Part shown: positions 1-5,796 of the stretch, piece after piece
How the letters are laid out: each line of letters starts with the position of its first letter
Position numbering within the stretch: the first letter of the stretch is position 1
From: Candidatus Zhuqueibacterota bacterium
GTDB lineage: Bacteria > KSB1 > UBA2214
Length of the DNA: 9,657 bases
Assembly: GCA_022706175.1 (NCBI GenBank)
Contig: JAKJDB010000061.1
Coordinates: 1 to 9,657 of the forward strand
Direction: 5' to 3'
Position numbers and translations under genes: made by a program
Notes under the pieces: model-generated
What the model saw: the letters and a program-made list of their open reading frames with translations, nothing else
What the model was told of the DNA's origin: nothing
Database searches by the model: none

Positions 1-516
1 GGAGCCCAGATCGCCCAGGCCGAGAATGCGTTCCCCGTCCGTGACCACGATCAGACTGACGTTGGCGAAGGGCGCGTTGTTGAGGATCGAGTCGATGTGC
101 GCAATGTTCCGGCTGGTGATGTAGAGCCCTCGCCGCCGGCGGTAGAGATGGCTGAACTGCTGGCACGCCTTACCGACCGTGGGCGTATAGACGATGGGAA
201 GCATCTCCTCCAGGTGATCCTGCAGCAGGGCGTAGTACAGCGTTTCGTTGCGATCCTGCAGCGAAAGCATATAGATATATTTTTCCAGATCACTGGATTT
301 GGTGGTAAAGCTTTCATAGGTCCGCTGCTTTTGCAACGACAGCGTGGAGACGCCGTCGGGCAAAAGACCGCAGAGGTCCAGTCCGTACCGCTCTTCATCG
401 GGAAAGGCCGTGCCTTTGTTGAACATCGGGTGTTCGGTCAGAAACTGCCCTTTGAAAGGCACTTCGATATACTCTTCTCCGGTGAACGGGTCGGTACGTT
501 TAGAAAAAGTCAGCAT
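1..516 (-). CDS. maeA: NAD(P)-dependent malic enzyme, N-terminal part (cut by window edge)
   Basis: Oxidative decarboxylation of malate to pyruvate and CO2 with reduction of NAD(P); cytoplasmic central metabolism. I translated the minus strand from the ATG at 516-514 and the frame stays open to base 1 (172 codons). Diagnostic motifs of the large, eukaryote/E. coli MaeA-like malic enzymes are visible: LPIVYTPTVG at residues 106-115, whose Tyr110 is the expected catalytic tyrosine; FSHLYRRRRGLYIT at 121-134; and VVTDGERILGLGDLG at 157-171, which leads into the NAD-binding domain. The family is about 540-580 residues, so roughly two thirds lies outside the window. The start is supported by GGAAGGGAG at 522-530 (minus strand), about 5 nt before the ATG. 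It is divergent from the GNAT gene. Family assignment is secure; NAD versus NADP preference cannot be read here. Confidence 0.93.
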   Translation of the reverse strand, partial: MLTFSKRTDPFTGEEYIEVPFKGQFLTEHPMFNKGTAFPDEERYGLDLCGLLPDGVSTLSLQKQRTYESFTTKSSDLEKYIYMLSLQDRNETLYYALLQDHLEEMLPIVYTPTVGKACQQFSHLYRRRRGLYITSRNIAHIDSILNNAPFANVSLIVVTDGERILGLGDLGS

Positions 517-608
517 GTCCGCTCCCTTCCTTTGAATGGGTACACAACAAGGTCAGCGACTCGATGGGTTGGTCCAGCAAAGTCGTCGAATGACGAAGGA
601 TGTTGTAT

Positions 609-637
609 AAAGTAGCAAATAATATTCTGGGAGTCAA
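609..637 (-). promoter_or_regulatory. Candidate promoter of the malic enzyme gene
   Basis: On the minus strand, TTGACT (637-632) is followed after exactly 17 nt by TACTTT (614-609). The -35 matches the sigma-70 consensus at 5 of 6 positions; the -10 matches the TAnnTT pattern seen at the other promoters of this window. The predicted start near 602 gives a leader of about 85 nt. No operator is obvious. Read by eye only. Confidence 0.5.
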
Positions 638-664
638 CTAGTTATTGGCCGGTGCGGATTGCGC

Positions 665-693
665 TTGCATGCCGGTGTGGAAATGATTAAGTT
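665..693 (+). promoter_or_regulatory. Candidate promoter of the GNAT gene
   Basis: TTGCAT (665-670), 17 nt, then TAAGTT (688-693), about 65 nt before the GTG start at 759. The -10 is weak against the E. coli consensus (3 of 6) but fits the local TAnnTT pattern. The rest of the 242-nt intergenic region (517-758) shows no ORF of substance and no RNA structure that I can support. Confidence 0.35.
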
Positions 694-758
694 AGCCCGT
701 ACCAGGCGTACGTCTCTGTCCCCGGCTATCCATCAGCGATCATGTTTCAAGGAGTGTA

Positions 759-1641
759 GTGATCACCCTGCGTCCCATGGCTGCGGCGGATCTCGGTGCT
801 GTTGCGCGCCTTTCTTCCTTCGCAGCCGCGGTTTTCCCTGCCGCGGAGCGCCTTTCTCCAGCTCTATGCAGACGATGCGCCCTCCTGCGCCTGGGTGGCG
901 GAACAGGGTCGCGAACTGGCCGGCGCGGTGTTCGGTCACAGCTGGGGCCGGATTGGGTGGATCGGTCCCCTGGCGGTTTCGCCGCGGCATCAACGTCGCG
1001 GCGTCGGCGGCCGGTTGTACCGCGCTGCCGTGCAGGGGTTGAATGAGTCCGGATGCACGATCATCGGACTGGATGCAGAGGACCACGCAGGGATCAACGG
1101 CTTTTATCAACGCATGGCCTTGCCGTACAGCGTCGCTACGCTTGACGGATGCAAAGCGGTGATGCCCGGCCCACTGGACCTCGATGATCTATTGATCTTT
1201 TCGCGGTCGCAATCGGCGCGTTTCTCGACTGAATGGACGGCGCTGCAGAGAACACTGGCGCCGGCTGTCGATCTCCTGCCCTATGTCCAGCGGCTCCATC
1301 AACATGGATTCGGGGAAAGCGCGGTGGTGATGCAGAAGAGAAGCGCCAAGGCGTTGCTGATTCTGCAGACCGGACAAAGACTGGCCAACGATCAGGTTGC
1401 GGCGGCGCGTCTGCAGGTGTGCTGGCTTGCGCCGGGCATGGAAAAGCGCGCACTGTTCAGCGCTGTGGAGCGTCTGTTGCGGGTGTGCCATCCTGCCTGT
1501 CGTTTTCTTTACCTGCGCACAACCGAGGACGCCGGCGATTGGTTGACAGAAGGCCGGTGCCGGGTGATCCATCGCGGCCGGCGTTGGGCGACGCGACCGT
1601 CGGCACTTTCGGCTGATCGGCAGATCTGGTTCTGGGAATAA
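759..1641 (+). CDS. GNAT-family N-acetyltransferase with apparent frameshift near 810-850
   Basis: Predicted acetyl-CoA-dependent N-acetyltransferase, substrate unknown. The main part is read in the frame of base 796: WVAEQ near 888-902, then GWIGPLAVSPRHQRRGVGGRL at about 955-1017, containing the R/QxxGxG acetyl-CoA pyrophosphate loop (RRGVGG). A second, more degenerate GNAT-like half follows to the C-terminus, ending at TAA 1639-1641. The typical GNAT start VITLRPMAAADLGAVARLSS is instead in the frame of the GTG at 759, which has an AAGGAG ribosome site at 749-754. The span 759-1641 is 883 nt, one base over a multiple of three. Dropping one T around 819-820 joins the frames smoothly (ARLSS then QPRFSLPRSAFLQLY). 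Either the gene is broken, a +1 shift is used, or the base is a sequencing error. A downstream GTG at 796 could give a shortened protein lacking the first GNAT strand. Confidence 0.75.
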
Positions 1642-1656
1642 CGGGCAAGTTTTTTA

Positions 1657-1685
1657 TTGCATCCATGGGCAAAAAGTGTTACCTT
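1657..1685 (+). promoter_or_regulatory. Candidate promoter of the trxA-manC operon
   Basis: TTGCAT (1657-1662), 17 nt, TACCTT (1680-1685), followed by TTATTTTAC. The predicted start near 1692 leaves a leader of about 93 nt before the thioredoxin ATG. The -10 is again TAnnTT rather than TATAAT. It lies just downstream of the GNAT stop, so the five-gene run has its own promoter. Confidence 0.45.
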
Positions 1686-1711
1686 TATTTTACTAATGTG
1701 TTAAGTGATTT

Positions 1712-1750
1712 GGTTCCCGCGGCGCCCGGAGCACGGAACAGCGGGAAGCC
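1712..1750 (+). promoter_or_regulatory. Hairpin in the trxA leader
   Basis: GGTTCCCGC (1712-1720) pairs with GCGGGAAGCC (1741-1750) as a 9-bp stem with one bulged G at 1748. The 20-nt loop can itself pair CCG (1726-1728) with CGG (1734-1736). It lies inside the predicted leader and ends 22 nt before the AAGGAG at 1773-1778. There is no T-run, so it is not a terminator. A role in stability or translation control is only inference. Confidence 0.4.
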
Positions 1751-1784
1751 GACCTGATGGAATAAAAGGCTCAAGGAGTGGGAC

Positions 1785-2111
1785 ATGGGTGTTGCTGTAG
1801 AGGTCACAGAAGCGACCTTTGAAAGTGAAGTCATAAAATCGAATGTGCCGGTGCTGGTGGATTTCTGGGCGGTTTGGTGCGGACCCTGCAAGATGATCGC
1901 CCCTGTTGTCGAAGAGATCGCTGTGGAAAAGACCGGCCTGCTCAAAGTCTGCAAAGTGGATGTCGATAAAAATCGCGGGATCGCCGGGAAATACGGCATT
2001 CGCAGCATTCCAACCCTGCTGTTGTTCAAAAACGGCCAGGTGGTTGAACAGATCGTCGGCGCTGCCGCAAAGCCCAATTTGCTCAAAAAACTAGAGCCCC
2101 ATCTAAGCTGA
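1785..2111 (+). CDS. trxA: Thioredoxin
   Basis: Small cytoplasmic dithiol-disulfide oxidoreductase that reduces protein disulfides, itself reduced by thioredoxin reductase. It has 108 residues, the standard length. The active site WCGPC spans residues 31-35 (Cys32, Cys35); buried Asp26 is in VDFW, and the cis-proline is Pro76 in SIPT. The numbering coincides with E. coli thioredoxin 1. A third cysteine (Cys56) sits in the strand after the second helix; non-catalytic cysteines of this sort occur in some thioredoxins. The start is fixed by AAGGAG at 1773-1778, six bases before the ATG. It is the first gene of a tight run: its TGA ends 4 nt before the manC ATG, so translation of the two is probably coupled. 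The function is certain; the reason for its pairing with manC is not evident. Confidence 0.97.
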   Translation: MGVAVEVTEATFESEVIKSNVPVLVDFWAVWCGPCKMIAPVVEEIAVEKTGLLKVCKVDVDKNRGIAGKYGIRSIPTLLLFKNGQVVEQIVGAAAKPNLLKKLEPHLS

Positions 2112-2115
2112 TCGA

Positions 2116-3204
2116 ATGACCGACCTATCCCATACCTTTGCTGTGGTCATGGCGGGTGGCGTCGGCAGTCGTTTTTGGCCTAAAAGCCGGAAAGCGCTGC
2201 CCAAACAATTTTTATCCCTTTTGGATAAACGAACGTTGATCCAGGCAACCTGCAAACGGTTGCAGGAGATGCTGCCGCAGGATCAAATCTATGTGGTATC
2301 CACCCAGGATCAGGCGACCCGGGTGGTGCGGCAGTTGCGATGGTTGCGGTCGGATCGGCTGATTCGGGAACCGTTCGGAAAAAACACGGCGCCGTGCATC
2401 GGGTTGGCGGCGTTGCATCTGGCGCGCCGTTCCCCCGAGGCGGTGATGATCGTGCTGCCGGCGGATCATCACATCACTGAGACGGATCGTTTCCTGCATG
2501 CGCTGAACAGCGCCGTTGCGTTGATCCGCCGGCAACCGGAAGCGCTGGCCACCATCGGCATCGATCCGACCTTTCCGGCCACCGGGTACGGTTATATTCA
2601 GCGTGGTGAAGCGTTCGCCTTTGATCAACGTCAGGCCTGGCGGGTGCGCGCATTCGCAGAAAAACCCACCCATGAAGTGGCGGTGCAGTTTTTCAGCAGC
2701 GGTGAATTTCTCTGGAACAGCGGCATCTTTGTTTGGCGCTGCCGCACGATTCTAGAGTACATCGAAGAGCTGATGCCCGATCTCTATGCCGGCCTGATGG
2801 AGATCGACGCGGTGTTGGGACGCGCCGGTTATCGCCGGGTGCTGAACCGCGTCTATCGCCAGATTCGCAGCGAGTCCATCGATTACGGAGTGATGGAAAA
2901 GGCGAGCAACGTCGTGGTGGTGGAGGGCGATTTCGGCTGGAGCGATGTGGGCAGTTGGGATGAAGTGTACAAGCTGGCCGCCAAGGACGGCGACGGCAAC
3001 GTGGTCCTCGGTGAACCGGTTCTCAAAGATGTGCGAAATTCATATGTGGAGTCAGGCCGCCGTCTGGTCGCGCTGGTGGGGGTTCAAGACCTGGTGGTGG
3101 TGGATACCAAGGATGCGCTGTTGATCTGCCATCGTAACCAAACACAGGATGTCAAATGGGTAGTCGAAAAGCTCAAACACAGCGAAAAGCAAAAGTATTT
3201 GTAG
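2116..3204 (+). CDS. manC: Mannose-1-phosphate guanylyltransferase (GDP-mannose pyrophosphorylase)
   Basis: Makes GDP-mannose from mannose-1-phosphate and GTP for surface glycans and deoxysugar nucleotides; cytoplasmic. It has 362 residues, the length of the single-domain enzyme without the C-terminal isomerase cupin of bifunctional ManC/AlgA. Visible in order: the nucleotide-binding signature MAGGVGSRFWPKSRKALPKQF (12-32), FGKNTAPCIGLAA (87-99), PADHHI (115-120), GYGYI (157-161), FAEKP (180-184, the sugar-phosphate lobe motif), WNSGIFVW (200-207), SIDYGVMEKA (254-263) and GDFGWSDVGSWD (271-282). The start is 4 nt after the trxA stop and no strong ribosome site precedes it, so coupled re-initiation is likely. 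No mannose isomerase or phosphomannomutase is in the window, so mannose-1-phosphate must come from elsewhere. The symbol manC is used in the monofunctional sense. Confidence 0.95.
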   Translation: MTDLSHTFAVVMAGGVGSRFWPKSRKALPKQFLSLLDKRTLIQATCKRLQEMLPQDQIYVVSTQDQATRVVRQLRWLRSDRLIREPFGKNTAPCIGLAALHLARRSPEAVMIVLPADHHITETDRFLHALNSAVALIRRQPEALATIGIDPTFPATGYGYIQRGEAFAFDQRQAWRVRAFAEKPTHEVAVQFFSSGEFLWNSGIFVWRCRTILEYIEELMPDLYAGLMEIDAVLGRAGYRRVLNRVYRQIRSESIDYGVMEKASNVVVVEGDFGWSDVGSWDEVYKLAAKDGDGNVVLGEPVLKDVRNSYVESGRRLVALVGVQDLVVVDTKDALLICHRNQTQDVKWVVEKLKHSEKQKYL

Positions 3205-3206
3205 AT

Positions 3207-3494
3207 ATGAAAGAGGCCGAGATTCTGCAGGCCTTGGAGACGCTCGCCAAAGCGCTGGATCTGCAGGTGCGCTATGAAAAGGGGGATTTCCACGGCGGCC
3301 ATTGCCGATGCCGCCGGGATCATTTGATCGTCATGCAGAAAAACGATCCCGTCTACCGAAAAATCCACGTGCTGGCCCGGGAGCTCGGCACGTTTAACCT
3401 GGATTCTCTCTATGTGATGCCGGCCATTCGCCAGGTCATCGAACAGGAACAGGCCACGGCCGAGCCCGCTTCCTTCTTGCCGGATCCGATGTGA
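3207..3494 (+). CDS. Small conserved-looking protein of unknown function
   Basis: A 95-residue protein that I cannot name. It begins with an amphipathic stretch (MKEAEILQALETLAKAL), then a basic, cysteine-bearing segment GGHCRCRRDHLIVMQK (residues about 31-46, with an HxC.C-like cluster), then KIHVLARELGTFNLDSLYVMPAIRQVIEQE. It has no signal peptide or membrane segment, so it is probably cytoplasmic. The chosen ATG is 2 nt after the manC stop. An alternative ATG at 3156, with AGGA at 3146-3149, would add a basic 17-residue extension and overlap manC by 49 nt. I prefer 3207 because the extension looks like out-of-frame manC sequence, but 3156 has the better ribosome site. Position between manC and the EIIA gene, with coding-like content, supports a real gene. 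The cysteines could bind metal; that is speculation. Confidence 0.7.
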   Translation: MKEAEILQALETLAKALDLQVRYEKGDFHGGHCRCRRDHLIVMQKNDPVYRKIHVLARELGTFNLDSLYVMPAIRQVIEQEQATAEPASFLPDPM

Positions 3495-3544
3495 AATCCG
3501 CCCCTTGTTCGTACCCAACGATAGATTCCTGGAGGTAACTGAAT

Positions 3545-4006
3545 ATGAACCAAAGTGAGTTGAGCCGGTATTTTTCCGAGCATCTGTTCATCGCCCAACT
3601 GAAGGCCAAAAACAAGGAACAGGCCATCAGCGAGCTGCTGGATCTGTTTGTCAAGGAAAAGTACATACGCAATCGGGAGATCGTGCTCGAGATGCTGCAT
3701 CAGCGCGAAAAGCTGGGCAGCACCGGTATCGGCAAAGGGGTGGCGATACCGCACGGCCGCACCACGGCGGCATCCAATGTGCTGATCGCGTTCGGTAAAT
3801 CCGAAGCGGGCATCAATTTCGACGCCATCGACGGCAAGCCGGTGCATCTTTTTTTTATGGTCATTGCCCCGCCCAACGATGAAGGCAACACCTACCTGCC
3901 CATTCTCGGCGCCCTGGTCACGATGTTGAATGAAAAAAGCAATCGTGACAAATTGGCGAAAGTCAAAGACTTTACCGAGTTCCTGCCGATTATCACGGGA
4001 GAATAA
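3545..4006 (+). CDS. ptsN: PTS EIIA domain protein, PtsN (EIIANtr)-like
   Basis: A 153-residue single-domain protein of the fructose/mannitol EIIA family. The hallmark is EKLGSTGIGKGVAIPHGR (residues 55-72), with His70 as the expected phosphorylation site, followed by INFDAIDGKPVHLFFMVIAPP. The domain stands alone, with no EIIB or EIIC transporter nearby. That favours a regulatory EIIANtr role, reporting phosphotransfer state to target proteins, over sugar uptake. In proteobacteria ptsN is classically linked to rpoN; here a sigma-54 promoter occurs about 3 kb downstream, but no rpoN is in the window. Start: GGAGGT at 3531-3536, 8 nt before the ATG, the best ribosome site in the operon. It follows the unknown gene by 50 nt and precedes the zinc-ribbon gene by 3 nt. 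Family membership is secure; regulatory rather than transport function is inferred. Confidence 0.9.
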   Translation: MNQSELSRYFSEHLFIAQLKAKNKEQAISELLDLFVKEKYIRNREIVLEMLHQREKLGSTGIGKGVAIPHGRTTAASNVLIAFGKSEAGINFDAIDGKPVHLFFMVIAPPNDEGNTYLPILGALVTMLNEKSNRDKLAKVKDFTEFLPIITGE

Positions 4007-4009
4007 GCG

Positions 4010-4345
4010 ATGATAAAAAAAGATCTGGAAGTGCTCGTATCATTGCAGGACATCGATCTGATGATCGAAGAGACCAGCGAGGTGGAGAAATTGGGTTTTT
4101 CCGTCAGCGGCTACACCGAGCTGCGCAAGGCGAGGGAAGAACTGGCCGTCACATTGAGCAAGCCGATGCTGTTCCGCTACGAGCGGCTGCGTGCCAAGCT
4201 GAAACGGGCGATCGTGCCGGTCAAGAACGATATCTGCCTGGGATGCTTTCTGCGCCAGCCCACCTCTCTGGGCATCAAGGGGCGGGAGGATGAAGAGATT
4301 TTTACCTGTGAAAACTGCGGACGGATGCTGTACTGGTTGGATTGA
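4010..4345 (+). CDS. Short C4-type zinc-ribbon protein
   Basis: A 111-residue protein ending in a four-cysteine zinc ribbon: CLGC (Cys76, Cys79) and CENCGRMLYW (Cys100, Cys103). The C-terminal CGRxLYW ending is typical of the C4 zinc-ribbon family with long N-terminal coiled coils (the zf-RING_7 type), whose members are usually about 240 residues. Here the helical part is only about 70 residues (LQDIDLMIEETSEVEKLGF ... ELRKAREELAVTLSK), so this is a short form. There is no signal peptide; it is cytoplasmic, and nucleic-acid or protein contact is the usual guess. It starts 3 nt after the EIIA stop with GGGAGAA just upstream, so it is translationally coupled, and it is the last gene before a strong terminator. 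A functional link with the EIIA protein is suggested only by the spacing. Confidence 0.85.
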   Translation: MIKKDLEVLVSLQDIDLMIEETSEVEKLGFSVSGYTELRKAREELAVTLSKPMLFRYERLRAKLKRAIVPVKNDICLGCFLRQPTSLGIKGREDEEIFTCENCGRMLYWLD

Positions 4346-4357
4346 TCCGTACGGATC
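4344..4357. repeat. Perfect 14-bp palindrome at the end of the operon
   Basis: GATCCGTACGGATC is fully self-complementary, overlaps the last two bases of the zinc-ribbon TGA stop, and lies 10 bp before the terminator stem. It could be chance, a protein-binding site, or an accessory to termination. Confidence 0.4.
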
Positions 4358-4367
4358 TGCAAAAGAC

Positions 4368-4394
4368 AAGGCCGCCCATCAGGCGGCCTTTTTT
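4368..4394 (+). terminator. Intrinsic terminator of the trxA-manC operon
   Basis: AAGGCCGCC (4368-4376), loop CATCA, GGCGGCCTT (4382-4390): a perfect 9-bp GC-rich stem running into a T-run (six Ts to 4394). It lies 22 nt after the zinc-ribbon stop and before the convergent spt gene end (4424). On the minus strand the stem is followed by TTGTCTTTT, so it may also stop spt transcription, less efficiently. Confidence 0.9.
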
Positions 4395-4423
4395 AATGCG
4401 CTCTCACGGACGGCAGGACGCGG

Positions 4424-5617
4424 TCAGATGATGCCCAGCTGCCGGCCTAATTTTTCAAAGACCCCCAACACCTTGTCCAGCTCCTCTTCCGTGTGCGTGG
4501 CCATATAGCTGGTGCGGATCAGCGCTTTGCCCGGCGGCGCCGCCGGACTGATGACCGGATTGGCGAATACGCCGTTTTCGAACAACAGCCGCCAGAGCAT
4601 GAACGTTTTTTCATCCTCGCCGATGATGATGGGGATGATGGGGGTTTGGCTGTGGCCGGTGTTGAACCCCAGCTGTTCAAACCCTTTTTTCATCTTGTGA
4701 TAGTTGTGCCACAGCCTTTCTCGGCGCTCCGGCTCTGCCTGGAGGATATTCACAGCTGCAATGACCGTTGCCACAGAGGCGGGCGGCGGACTGGCGGCGA
4801 ATATAAACGCGCGCGACACATGCTTGATGTAATGGACCACCTCTTCAGAGCCGGCGATGAATCCGCCGATGGAGGCAAAGCTTTTGCTGAAGGTGCCCAT
4901 GGTCAGATCGACCTCTTTCTCCAGACCGAAATGCTCCGCCGTGCCGCGGCCGTTGCGGCCGAGCACGCCGATGGCATGCGCATCATCGAGCATGACGCGG
5001 GCGCCGTGCTTTTTCGCCACAGCGACCAGCGCGGGCAGGTCGACGATATCGCCGCCCATGCTGAAAACGCCGTCGCTGATGATCAGAATGCCGTTTTCCT
5101 CTGATTTGTTGCGCGTCAGCACCCGATCGAGATCCTGGATGTTGTTGTGCCGGTATTTCAGCGCGCGGCCGAAGGCCAGGCGCGTGCCGTCGACGATGCT
5201 GGCATGGTTTTCATTGTCGCCCACCACCAGGTCCTTGCGGCCGACGACGGCGGAGATCACACCCTGGTTGGTCATAAATCCGGTGGAAAAGACCAGCACC
5301 GCCTCCACGTTCATAAAGGCCGCCAGTTTTTCTTCCAACTCTTCGTGCAGGGTCAAGGTGCCGTTCAAAAAACGGGATCCGGTACAACCGGAGCCGAATT
5401 TTTCAATCGCCTCGATGGCCGCTTTTTTAACCCGGGGATCCTGTGTCAGACCGAGATAGTTGTTCGACCCGATCATGATCAGCTTGTGCCCATTGAGGTA
5501 CACCTCGGTATCCGCACCCGACCCAAATGCCTTAAAATAGGGGTACCATCCCTGCTCCATGGCTTCGCGTGCACGAGCAGAAACCCCCATTGAGCATTTG
5601 CTAAATAAATCCGCCAA
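4424..5617 (-). CDS. spt: PLP-dependent alpha-oxoamine synthase, serine palmitoyltransferase-like
   Basis: Predicted to condense an amino acid (serine) with an acyl-CoA/ACP, releasing CO2 and giving 3-ketosphinganine, the first step of sphingolipid synthesis. It has 397 residues, normal for the family (KBL, BioF, HemA, SPT). Motifs: GSNNYLGLT (50-58), GSGCTGSRFLNGTLTLHEELE (75-95), FSTGF (110-114), NHASIVDG (137-144; His138 stacks on PLP), DDAH (211-214; Asp211 and His214 contact PLP), GTFSKSFASIGG (241-252; Lys245 is the Schiff-base lysine) and MATHT near the end. The YPYF and TEV segments near the N-terminus, the EKTFM motif and the VFANPVISPA stretch resemble Bacteroidota serine palmitoyltransferases as I remember them, more than KBL or BioF. 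The start is a TTG (5617-5615) with GGAGG at 5629-5625, 7 nt upstream; the nearby ATG at 5631 is out of frame. It is divergent from the SDR gene. Synthase class is certain; serine substrate is likely but unproven. Confidence 0.9.
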   Translation of the reverse strand: MADLFSKCSMGVSARAREAMEQGWYPYFKAFGSGADTEVYLNGHKLIMIGSNNYLGLTQDPRVKKAAIEAIEKFGSGCTGSRFLNGTLTLHEELEEKLAAFMNVEAVLVFSTGFMTNQGVISAVVGRKDLVVGDNENHASIVDGTRLAFGRALKYRHNNIQDLDRVLTRNKSEENGILIISDGVFSMGGDIVDLPALVAVAKKHGARVMLDDAHAIGVLGRNGRGTAEHFGLEKEVDLTMGTFSKSFASIGGFIAGSEEVVHYIKHVSRAFIFAASPPPASVATVIAAVNILQAEPERRERLWHNYHKMKKGFEQLGFNTGHSQTPIIPIIIGEDEKTFMLWRLLFENGVFANPVISPAAPPGKALIRTSYMATHTEEELDKVLGVFEKLGRQLGII

Positions 5618-5688
5618 AGGTTAACCTCCATGATTGACAGGAATTGGAAAATCAGCCGCTCTGTCGGCTTACGTTTCTTCTTGGTACA

Positions 5689-5717
5689 AAATTAGGCATT
5701 TATTAGTATTTAGTCAA
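5689..5717 (-). promoter_or_regulatory. Candidate spt promoter, Bacteroidota-like -10
   Basis: On the minus strand TTGACT (5717-5712), 17 nt, TAATTT (5694-5689). The -10 continues as TAATTTTG, an exact fit to the TAnnTTTG element of Bacteroidota promoters; the upstream CTTG lies 20 nt from it, close to the TTTG-N19-21 spacing. The predicted start near 5682 gives a leader of about 65 nt containing a 5-bp hairpin (AGCCG/CGGCT, 5654-5669). Confidence 0.55.
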
Positions 5718-5730
5718 GCTGAATGTTATT

Positions 5731-5760
5731 CTTTGAATCAAAGTGATATTTTATTACCTT
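5731..5760 (+). promoter_or_regulatory. Candidate SDR-gene promoter with overlapping palindrome
   Basis: TTGAAT (5733-5738), 16 nt, TACCTT (5755-5760); the -10 hexamer is identical to that before trxA. The palindrome CTTTGAATCAAAG (5731-5743, 6-bp arms, one central base) covers the -35 and could be an operator. The -35 elements of this promoter and the divergent spt promoter are only 15 bp apart, so one factor could affect both. Confidence 0.4.
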
Positions 5761-5796
5761 GAGTTGAAAAAAAGCAGGCATGAAAGGATCATTTGC

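Noticed and set aside
97..615. Open frame of 172 codons on the plus strand
   Set aside because: It is antisense to the malic enzyme, whose conserved motifs are unmistakable on the minus strand, and it runs through the malic enzyme promoter.
4493..5104. Open frame of 203 codons on the plus strand
   Set aside because: It is the reverse side of the alpha-oxoamine synthase gene; composition is antisense-like (His, Asp, Arg runs).
5743..5796. N-terminal extension of the SDR protein from ATG 5743
   Set aside because: The 18 extra residues are not SDR-like and overlap the -10 region; ATG 5797 has a good AAAGGA site.
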